A stretch of DNA of 64,000 nt from Ecdyonurus torrentis (taxonomy: Eukaryota > Arthropoda > Insecta > Ephemeroptera > Heptageniidae): NCBI GenBank assembly GCA_949318235.1, contig OX439129.1:19609066-19673065 (forward strand). Reading direction: 5' to 3'. Made by a program: the position numbers and the translations under genes. Of the stretch, positions 1 through 11,500 are shown piece after piece. The notes under the pieces are model-generated. The model worked only from the letters and a program-made list of their open reading frames with translations. It did no database searches and had not been told where the DNA came from. Position 1 is the first letter of the stretch. Each line of letters starts with the position of its first letter.

Positions 1-77
1 ATCTTAAATATAGTAAATAATTTTCCCTTTTTATTTTCCAATTTAACAATAAGATGTTTGACAAATTTGTATTGCAG

Positions 78-2059
78 GTGGTGAGGTATGTGGAGCTTAA
101 CCTTGGTCGTGAACTGAGCTGGACTGAGTGGACACAACTGAGGCAGCTGTCTACACAACTTGGCGATGACATACAGACCCTCTCTGCATTTCAGGACCTG
201 CTAGAGTAAGTACTAGAAAAAATATATATATTTATTTAGTTTTCCCTTATGGCATTTAAATTAATGTAAATTCATCTATTCACTTACATAATTACAGTGA
301 GGTTGGCAGTACTGCACGTCAGTTTACTCCTGCAAGACTGATGGACTCGAACTCTACCTCTAATAGAGCCAATATGTCAGACCTCAGTCCAGGAATTCTC
401 TCCGCCACTGCTCTAGTACAGAACGTGTTGTGTGGACCAAACACAACTAACATCATTGACCAGATTGCTGCTGGAGGAGGGGAGAGCACTAGGTTAGTAC
501 TCTAGCAGTTCTAACTTGATGTTCATTGATAACATGGAAATATTGTTTGGCAGGTATGATGAGCTGCGTGATCAGTTGAAGAACTCGAAGGCTCAATATG
601 AGGAGTATATCAACGACACAGATGCCACACCAGAATGCAATGATCTGTTTCGGACACTAGAGAGCAATGGTCTAGCCAGATTGATTTGGACTCAAGTAAA
701 ACCATTCATAAGGTCAGTCAATACTCATTTAATTCATTATAATAGCAAGTATTAAAACAAAATACAGTATATTTATATAATCATTCTGCTAAACGCCTTA
801 TTACAATTGTATTTGAAGACATTTACTTTTATAATCAATCGGATATGATCAAAAAGTTGGCTTAACAGTAAAACAAATTAAATTAAAGAAGGCCGTATTA
901 TTCTTATTTTCAGAGGTAAAATCGTGTACGCGCCAAACGTGCCTGCTGTGGACCGCGTGATGTCACGTGTGAACGACTCCTTTGCTTTCATTGAGCGTAT
1001 GCACAGCTCGGCTACCATGTTTGCCACTTCTGCACTACCTCGGCTCAGGGAGTTACTCATCAACCAAACTGCAGTGCTCAGGATCATTCAGGTAAGAATG
1101 TGTAACCCTTGTCTTGTCCTCACTATTATAGTGGAGTTAAATAATATCACATAGTGTTGTAATATAGTTCCTTACCCTGTTACTTAATGAAATTTAAGTT
1201 CAAAAAAGATATATTAATCTTGGTTTTCAGGATGGTTGGCCACAAGCGCTCTCCACGTTACAACGACTGTTAGGGAATGAGATGAATTCTCAACTTTTGT
1301 CTCTTGAACAATTTGTTAATAAGTAAGTTATGTCATGAAGTTAAAACACGTTTAATTTTATGGGGGAAAAAAATCTTCTTCTGATTATGATATGATCTCT
1401 GTAATGTTTACCTTGGAGCTCTACTTACAAGTTTTGTCTTTCAGGTTTTTAAATGAGAACAAGACGGAGTTCCGTGAAACAACTCTAGATATGCTGGAAA
1501 ATCTGCAGGCCAACATCACCACTTATTTAGAGGTACGTTAACTTAAAAAAAAAAAGAAGAAAAAAAAAAAAAAAAAAAAAAAAAAGTAGGTACAGTAGTG
1601 TAGGTATTGTTTTACTGTTACATTGGTCATTTTTGTTTTATTATTATTTTTACCGCAGATAAATATGGTAACACAAGTTCATTTTTTTTAACACAAAATA
1701 TGATTTGAGATTTTAATAATTTATATTACCACTGTGTTTAGTCATCTCAAAATTTTGTTTAACAAATTTGTATAGCTATTATAAATATAGTGTGTGTATT
1801 ATTTTTGCAGTGTTTTGACGTGAACAAAGTAGAAGGTTATGCCACAGAGGCAGAGGCAGTAGAGAGAGGCATGGAGTTACTGGAGAACAAGAAATTGTGG
1901 GCAGTCGTCAGTTTTGTAGAGCTCGAGGAGACGACAGAAAACTCAACTCTGGATTTGTTACCACCTTTTGTCACATATAAAATCAGGTAAATTTTTGTCA
2001 ACTTAAAACTGCTGTAAATTGTGTTTAAATTAAATCTAGTAACATTTTATATTAATTTT

Positions 2060-2102
<43 letters not shown>

Positions 2103-2523
2103 CATGTTAGATTTATAATTTTTTTTTTTTTTTGAATATCTTTTAGATTAGGTTGTAAAATATCACTTTGCTTACATGGAAGATTATACAATGTTCTCCA
2201 TATTATAGTAACATTATGACTTCAAATTGAAAATAAAATATTAAATGCAATTATAAAATTGATATCAATTGTGCTTACTTAAAGTGAGATGTTTTGTTCA
2301 GAATGGACAGTGCTCGAGTGGATTCAACAAAGCGCGTGGAAGACATGCTGAGGCGTCCTGGACCACGTCGCAGGCCTGGCATTGACATGAAGTACATCAC
2401 ATATGGGTTCTCATATCTACAAGACTTAGTGGACTCCAGTATCATTCGCGAGCACACCAAGCGAGAACGGACGCCGGGAATCTTTCTCCAGCAGTTTCCT
2501 TACCCCTGTCATATCATTGACCA
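78..2523 (+). CDS. ABCA1: ABCA gene, exons 1-8 in window: first extracellular domain (ECD1), C-terminal part
   Basis: These eight exons encode about 412 residues of the large lumenal/extracellular domain between TM1 and TM2. In ABCA1 this domain forms the tunnel that receives lipid and contacts apolipoprotein. Recognisable family blocks are a [12 protein letters not shown] segment (human GKILYTPDTPAT-like) in exon 914-1091, a VTYKIRMD segment across the 1986/2302 junction, and the pre-TM2 block [12 protein letters not shown]...FPYPCHIID in exon 2302-2523. Several Asn-X-Ser/Thr sites (for example in exon 298-492) fit glycosylation. The first exon is opened by the acceptor ttgcag at 72-77 and read in phase 0, the only frame that stays open into the next exon. 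The start codon is outside the window. Confidence 0.93.
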
Positions 2524-5500
2524 GTGAGTCCAACCTTTTATTTCTTTTTCTGTACATGGAATATATCAATGCTTTTTTGTTATGTTAAAAATCTAATTCA
2601 ACTTTGATTCCATGCATAGGTTCACGCTTGCAATCTCACGTACATTCCCACTGTTCATGGTGCTGTCTTGGGTGTACACGAGCGCCATGATTATCAAGAG
2701 TATCGTTTATGAGAAAGAGAGACGGCTCAAGGAGACTATGAGGGTGATGGGACTTGGAAATTCTGTGCATTGGATTGGCTGGTTTGTGGACAGTATGACG
2801 CCCATGATCTTTACCATTTTTTTGCTCACAGTTATTCTTGTGGTACGTATTTACTTTTTATTAACTGGAACCTTATAGTCAATAACTCTAGAAATCAAGA
2901 AAAAAAGCATTTGTTTTCCTTTGCATACAAATAATTTCTATGTACAGTACATATTTTATAAATAACCTAATCTAATTAAATGCAAAAAGAAGCCTTATTG
3001 TTTACATGCTCTATCCATAGACGGTCATAAAATTCAATAGCAAATTCAAAGCAATGTTCATTCTGTTGAGCAATAATTCTGCCAATATTGCTAATTTTTG
3101 GCTTCCCATGCAAACTCAGCATACTTTATTATTATTATTATTATTGTCATATGTCCATCACTGTCTCTATTCAACCTTTACTTTATAATGCTCTTTCATT
3201 CATGTTTCAGTTTGGCCGAGTGTTAGAAAACTCTGACCCCACCCTGGTGTTCTGCTTCCTGCTAGTCTATTCAATTACCACAGTCATCAAGAGCTTTCTT
3301 ATCTCAGTCTTCTTCTCCAAGGCAAATCTCGCGGCTGCCGCGGGTGGGATCATATTTTTTGTTCTCTACTTACCGTATGGCTTCATCGTGCTTTGGGAAG
3401 AGAAAATGTCACCTTTTCTCAAAGGTCTAGCTGTAAGTCAAATTTTGTTTCTTAATCATTCTATTGCATCTAGAATTGTGTGTGAGATTGCATGCAATGT
3501 CAAGTCAAAGTCTTCATGCAAACCTACTTATTCCTTTGATTATTTATTTATTTTATTTAATAAATATTAATGAAAAATTGACTATGCAATAATTGATAAT
3601 AAAATAAAATATTTTTATTAGTTATTTACGTTACTGTATTATATTACCATCTTATTCTGTCACTTTGCTCTTGTTCATAGTGTCTACTGTCCAATGTGTC
3701 ATTTGGTTTTGGATGCTCCTACCTCTCCTACTTTGAAGAAATGGGTGTTGGTGCTCAGTGGCACAACTACTACCGCAGTCCCTTGCTCAATGACAAGCTC
3801 AGTCTGCAAGGATGCATGCAGCTGCTCATGTTAGACGCTGTCATCTATGCCACTCTCACCTGGTACATTGAAGCCGTATTCCCAGGTATGTCAACTAACA
3901 TTGTATTATACTTGAGTTTCTAAAAAAAATATGGATTGTTGACCCAACTGTGTATTCTGCAGGTGACTATGGCGTGCCCAAGCCTTGGTATTTCCCGTTC
4001 CTCAAGTCGTACTGGTGTGGCACGGAGGCACCACCAGATTGTGATATAACAAAGGAACCTACACTACTGCCTGAAAATGGTGAGTGCTTTGTAGTATTAA
4101 AAAATAAAGTATGCATTGGCTTAATTAACAGTTAGTCTATTGTATTTAATGTAAATAGTTTTATAGCCTTTTTTATTGTAAGGGAATCATAAACATAAAA
4201 GTTATTTCCATGTGTGTTTTCAGTTGAGAAAGAGAATTTTGAGGGTGACCCCTCACACCTCCCAGTAGGTGTATCTCTGCATAACTTGGGCAAAACTTAC
4301 AGCAATGGGAAAGTGGCTCTCAGCAATCTAAGTCTTAACTTTTACCAGGGTCAAATTACGGCATTCCTTGGACACAATGGCGCGGGTAAAACTACCACCA
4401 TGTGAGTATGCTGCTGCAGATCCTTTAATACCTAATTATTGTTGCTTATTGTTTGGTTATTCTTAAAAGTTACTGCTTCACATGTCAGTGCAATACATTT
4501 TTTTTTTTTAATGTTAAAAAATAAATTATGCAATGCAAAAAAGTATTGGATATGAGTATGCAACATAAGTATGGACATGAATTAGGTGTAAAACTGGGCC
4601 AGACATTTGTCAGGCTTAAAACTCACACTTTCACTTTTTATTTATAGTATTATATTTTTTTAATATTTTTGAATTAAGATGAAGGTTGATTGATTCATTT
4701 TATATATACTCACTGCGTTCCTGCCACACTTTTAATTGCAACTCTAGCGCGCTTTGGCATCATCAGCAATCAACAAATTATTGATAGTTTGTGTTTTCCT
4801 GCAGTTCTATTTTGACTGGATTATTCCCACCATCACGTGGGACAGCAACAATCAATGGTCTGGACATCAGGAGGGACATGGACAGTATCAGAGGCAGTCT
4901 AGGAACATGTCCGCAACATAACGTGCTCTTTGATCAGTAAGTTCACCAACCCTTGCTTTAACTCTACAAACAACCATTTAGGGAATTATCTCCAAAGTGA
5001 CGATTTTTTTGTTCAAATTAAAGACGTTAAAAATTTGCATCTTTTGACTGCATTTCACACATACAATAATTATATTTATTATTTAGATTGTCAGTTGAGG
5101 AGCACCTGTGGTTCTACGCACTGATCAAGGGTCGCGCTCGTGAGGAAGTTCAAGCGGAGACTGACCGCATGATTGTGGACCTGGGTCTGCCTCACAAGAG
5201 ACATGAGATGGCAAAGAATCTCTCCGGGGGAATGCAAAGAAAGCTCTCCATTGCTGTTGCCTTTGTCGGAGGTTCAAAGTAAGCCTTGCTTACTGCATTT
5301 ATTTTTTAAGTGCACATACAGTGTGTTAATATCTGTTTTCCCTCTCCACAGAACTGTCATTCTTGATGAACCCACCTCAGGAGTTGACCCTTTCTCAAGA
5401 AGGTCAATTTGGGAGTTGCTAGTGAAGTATAAGAAAGGTAAAATACCTTCTCTAGCTTTAAAATTATGGTCTGATGTACTAGAAATCTTTGACTTTGGTC

Positions 5501-8500
5501 TACAATGAAAAATAAATTTGAGTACTCAATTTTTTTAACTGGTTGACCAATTATTATTTTGAATGCCATATTGCAGATCGCACTGTGATTCTGACAACAC
5601 ACTTCATGGACGAGGCTGACTTGCTGGCTGATCGCATTGCCATCATTGCTAGCGGATCTCTACGCTGCTGTGGCTCGGGACTGTTTCTTAAAGCACGCTT
5701 TGGCTCTGGCTTCTACCTTACTGTGGAGCAAGCAACAAGGCTAGCGCCCTCTGTAACTACATCACCTGTGAGTACAAGTCCAAAGCAATTTATACCTCCT
5801 GGCATCTTGAGAATGACAAAAAAAAAAAAAAAAAAAAAAAAAGACTCTTTACTGTGTATACAAAGTTTTGATGCAGGAGTAATTTTACATTAACTTTTAT
5901 ATTTCAATCCCTAACTTATCCTAAAAACTACAATACAGTATTAAGAAAAGTCTGAAATTAACAATAATTTGATGTAATGTTGTGTTTTAGGTTCATGAGA
6001 ATGGCAAAGTAAAGAATGGCTATGTTAATGGAAATAAACCGGGTGACGTACAAATTTCAGGTATGTCTTCTAATGAAATATATAATACACATCGGCATGT
6101 AAATACTTATACTGTTACATTTTTTACAGCTCGAGTGCGCGAGATTAGTGATGTTGTGAGTTCATGTGTGGCCAATGCTGAATTACTAGAAGCTGTAGGT
6201 CAGGAGCTAGTCTTCTCACTTCCCTTCTCACTACAACACCGGCCTGGAGCACTGACAGCTTTGCAACTTTTACTGGACACTCTGGACGCCCAGGGTCCTG
6301 CGCTTGGTATTAACTCGTACGGTATCTCGGACACTTCACTCGAGGAGATTTTCTTGAAAGTTGCAGAGGAACAGTCAGAGCAACACCAGGAGCTTCAGCA
6401 GCCAGGTGAGAACTGGATTGATATTTTTCTATATCAAATAAAATTATGTACTATGAAATTTTAAATGCTATGTTATTCATTTCTTTATATAATACTAAGA
6501 GATTTTTAATTATTGGATAATATCATATAAATATTTTCTCAATAAATTGTATCAACAATTTTGCTGATCATGTAAGCCATCTTTTGTTACAGCATCACGT
6601 GTGAATGGAACTATCATAAAGAAAGCAGAAATCTATGAAGAGAATTTAGACCCACATGAGTTGAAGTTCCCTAGCAACGGCAATGTCTTGGACTCTTCCT
6701 TACTACCACTGGACTCAAGTATGTATTTTATTATACTTGCATCAAGTGCTAGTAGAAAAAAGCTTGTAGATGTTATTTGATTTTTATTTAATACTTATTT
6801 GCTGAACTAAAATGAAATATAATTAAATATTCAATATAGCGTGCTTTAATTACAATTATCATTACTTTTCGTTGATTTGCAATTTAAACCGAAATGTTTT
6901 TTTTCTTAGGCCTATATTATATTAAATCTTTATTAAGATGATTAAGTAGTGCATGGTTTTAGGAAGAAGCAAAACATTTGCAAAGAAGCTTTAAAAAATC
7001 TTAAATAAAAATTTACTTTTGTGTGCCTAATTTGAAGTAGATAACAAATTATTGTTTGAGTGTAGAATAGATGCCTGTAGATTACTGTTCAGTTGTGATA
7101 AACGTTGTATAAGTAGGGCTGTGTACAGCCCTTGTGAGGACTCTAGTGCTGTAGAGCTAGATTGTGATGTCCAGTTCATGTTGTGTGAGCCACAATGTTG
7201 TGTATTTCAAGCAGCCTACCCTGCCTCTCAACAGCAAATCATAGTGCAAGTACGCGGCAGCAACGTCAAATGTAAGTGTAGTTCAATTTTGGTTTGCATT
7301 AACAAGCCGCATTTTCTACTTGTTTTATATTATTGCTATTTAAAGATATATTTTTTTTTGGATGAAAAACTTATTTTAAAAATTTAAATAATTTTGTTTT
7401 TAAATGATTATATGTATTTTTATAGTAAATACTGTAATATTTTTTCAATTAATTATAATTATTAGAAATGTGAGCTGAAAGCTACTTGCATGCAGTTTTT
7501 TTTCTTTCAAATACACCTTCTTCAGAAAATCAAATGTCTATGCACAGAAAAATAATAACTAAGTACTAAGTATCAACTTTTAATAAATATAAATGAAACA
7601 TTGACTAGAGGACATGCTTGATATTAAAAAGAATTGATTTGTGTTTTACTAGATTAATGTGTTTTTACATCAGATCTTTTTACTATCATAAATATCAACT
7701 TTGGAAGAAATTTCACTTTACGAGGTCTAGCTTCAAAGTTAAAGATACAACTTTAATAAATAAACATGCTATTTTCAATCATATTGTATAAACCAAGTAT
7801 ACAACGAGTAAAGTCAATGATGTTTTACACAGACATAAAGGCTGCAAGTGGTGAGGTGAATGAGGAGATGGCTCAAGACTGGGATAGCCCGCAAGGAAGA
7901 CGCAAACTCAAATGGACTCAGTTCATGGCACTGCAGACCAAGAGGCTCAACCACACCAGGAGGGACCCCAAGGCACTCTTCTGTGAGGTAATGTATCCCC
8001 AGCTATAGTACTATAGTACATGTTTTTGGTGGAGTTATTTCATTGATTTCAAAATTATATGAAGTACAATTTTGTAACTTAAATAATGCAGTAGTAAAAT
8101 TAATTGTGATTTTAATGTGATGGTAACAAGTTACTATAGAAATCTCGCAGTTTAAAGTTTTAATCAGTATTGCTGTGCGGGAAAAAGAAAGCTGCCTCTT
8201 GCCTTACCACAGAACCCTCATCCTAGCCTCTCCCTCCCTCATACTGTGCCAAGGTCAGTAAACTTTAAATGAGGTATACTCTTGAGGTTAACTTGTTTTA
8301 TGCCAAAACAATGTAATTTTTTGGGGGGAGGGAGGGGGGGGGGTAATTTTTTTACCCATGTAGAACCTGGAAAATATATCAAATCTGATACTACAAAAAA
8401 AAAAAATAATAATAATAAATAAATTAAAAAAAAAAATTATAGAATTATACTCTACAATTCTATGAGAAAAGCCATAATCTGAAACACTTGATTCTTACTT

Positions 8501-11500
8501 GCAGATCGTCCTCCCTGCGTTGTTTGTGTGCCTCGCGCTGGCATTCACTCTGATTGTACCTGGCTTGGAGGCAGAACCTCCACTTGAGTTGAAACCCTGG
8601 ATCTACCCTCCTCCTAACCATGTGTTTTTTGAGAATCAGGCACCGTCCAGTGCGTGGGTCCAGAAGTACCAAAGTACCTTGCTGGGTCCATATGGAATGG
8701 GCACCAAGTGTGTGGGACCACAGTGAGTTTTTTTTATCTATTTTGAATTGCAGATATTTTATTTATTACATCCTTCAGGATGTAGTAATGTTATAAACCT
8801 AGCTTTAGAATAATGTTTACATATTTCAAAAGCCATTTTCTTATGAAGTTTTTCATATCTATCAATACAGAGTAGAAAATAAAACAAAAATTCAAATAGT
8901 ATCAGGAACCTTAATTACTGTATTAAATTATCACAACATTATTTAATTTGTGACAGATATGGCTCTTGCCCAGCATTAGAGAGCGAGTTTGAACTGAGCT
9001 ATGGAGAAAATGTGAGCATTCCTTCTGAATCACCGCGCTGCTCGTGCGCAGTCGGCACTCAAAAGTGTCCAGTTGGTGCAGGTGGCCCTCAACCCCCCAG
9101 ACAACAGGTAAGATATCAACTGAGAGTAGGTCCTCGCGGAGATTTATTGAGAATATTTTACTTTAGATTGCGTCTGGTGACTACTTACTGAACATGACGG
9201 GCAGGAATATTTCTGATTGGATTGTGAAGACAGAGGAGAAGTACTACAAAGTCAGGTAAAATATATGTGTAGAAGTTTTGTGTGAGCTATTTTCCTTATA
9301 ATATTTCACATTCTATTAATTGGAAAACTTTTATGTATTTTATTTTACAAATCCATCATATTTACTGAATTCTATTTATAGTTTACAAAAGAAACCTGAT
9401 TACTTACCAACCTGTATAAAAGTGTTACAAAAATCTAATGTTAATGTATCACAGGTATGGTGGGTTCAGCTTGGGTGTTCACAACCCGCTAAGTGAGCTG
9501 AACGTGTCTCAGCTGGTGACGCAGCTGGCTCGACTAGACCGTGCGTCAAACCTCGGTGAGCAGAGATTTCCTGAGTATGAAAACCTGAGTGACTCCTTGA
9601 CTCAGAGAGCAAGGGAGCAGGACTACTTTGACAACATCAAGGTAAACACACTTCCAGTGCTCTGTACAGAATGAAATGATTCACATTATTACAACGAATT
9701 TAGTGCTTACAATGCCATTCTCAAAACTGGTTGAGGCAGATAATTAATTTCAATGTATTTTTACATTCCGTAGATAAATATTATATTGCATTTTGTTGTT
9801 ATTATTATTAATAATTTTTGATACCTGTTTACATATTTAGCTGTTTTAAATACATAAAAATTAAATTTAGTACAATAATTTGCATGTGATAAATTTAATT
9901 TTGGTGTAATGAAAGTAAGAATTACTAATATTGTTGTCTACTGCAGATATGGTATAACAATAAGGGCTGGGCAGCCTCTGCGTCATACATGAATGCTCTA
10001 AGCAACGTGATTCTGCGAGCCTCACTTCAACCTGAGCAGCAGCCTCAAAACTTTGGCATCAGGACCATCAACCACCCCATGAACTTTACACCAACTCAGC
10101 TCTCGCAGGAAATGATGTAAGTCGTAACACAATTTCACATACATATATCTCTTATTGTAAAGTGTTTCTTTGCTACATGCTATTTTTTTAAGTTCATTTA
10201 TAAGGTAGAAAAATCAAGATTTTCATGTAGCTTGTTTTTGTCACAGTAAACAGTCGGGCATCAGTCTGCTCCATGCCATCTCTGTAATTTTCGCTATGAG
10301 CTTTGTACCGGCATCATTTGTGGTCTTGTTAATTGAAGAGCGCGCCTCCAAAGCCAAGCATCTACAGTTTGTGTCGGGAGTCGATGCCAATGTGTACTGG
10401 TTTGCAGCTTTCTCCTGGGACATGGTAAGTAAATCTACAATTTCTTTTATATGATCCGCATTTATCAAAATTAACAAAATGAGTATAAAGAATAAATAAA
10501 TATTATCCCACTTGATCACACCCTCACTCTAACATTTAATTTTCTGTCATGCTGTACATTACAGTTCAGCTACTTGGTGTCTGCGACACTCTGCATTTTT
10601 ATCTTCCTTGTGTTTGATGAGAAAGCTTACGTCTCAAAAGAAAATCTACCAGGCCTTGTCTTACTTCTTATTTTGTATGGGTAAGTGTCACAATATCTGT
10701 ATCTATATTTTCATTCTGTTTAATTAGTTTGTCCGAATTTCATTTATAAGCCATTATTCATAAGTTCTTCAATACTTTTCACTGCATATATTAAAATTAC
10801 TTCCTGTAATCTTGCTGTTTGTATTTTTGCGTGCTAATGTCATAAACTTAATTCATTATTTTATAACATTGAAATATTAATAGATCAACTAACTTAACCA
10901 GTAATTTGTATACAGATGGTCGAGTATTCCTCTTATGTACCCTGCCAGCTTCATGGCATCTGTACCAAGCTCTGCATTTGTGTTCCTTGCATGTGCCAAC
11001 TTGTTCATCGGCATCGTCACAACAGTCGCGACCTTCGTGCTTGAGATCTTCCCAGATGAGGTAAATTTTTGTTTCTTTCTAATAATGTACTATATTAATA
11101 GAATGTAAAAAAAAAAAAAAATGCAAGAGGGAGAGATATAATATTTTTGCTTATTATTGGTAAATATTTTGAATGGCAATTTTAGCCTAGGCCTATATCT
11201 TTGTCTCTATAAATTTTCTTTGTAACAGGAGCTGAATTTTATCGCGTCAATTCTGAAAGAAGTATTCCTCATTTTTCCGCACTTCTGCCTTGGCCAAGGT
11301 CTCATGAAAATGGCAACGTTTCACCTTGCGGAACAACAGTTTGCTTCATTTGGTAAGTATTTTTGTCCTTCACAAGTTTGTATTGATATAAATCATATTA
11401 ATTTATCAATAATAATATTAAACAGTAATCTTGTGAGTATTTCTGATGTCATTGAATTTTTTGCAGTATTAGTTGGAACTTGTCTGTATTTAAATATTAC

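Noticed and set aside
878..1087. Minus-strand frame opposite an ABCA exon
   Set aside because: Shadow of the conserved plus-strand exon 914-1091. The same applies to 2275-2460, 5357-5602, 13031-13240 and 13457-13729 on minus.
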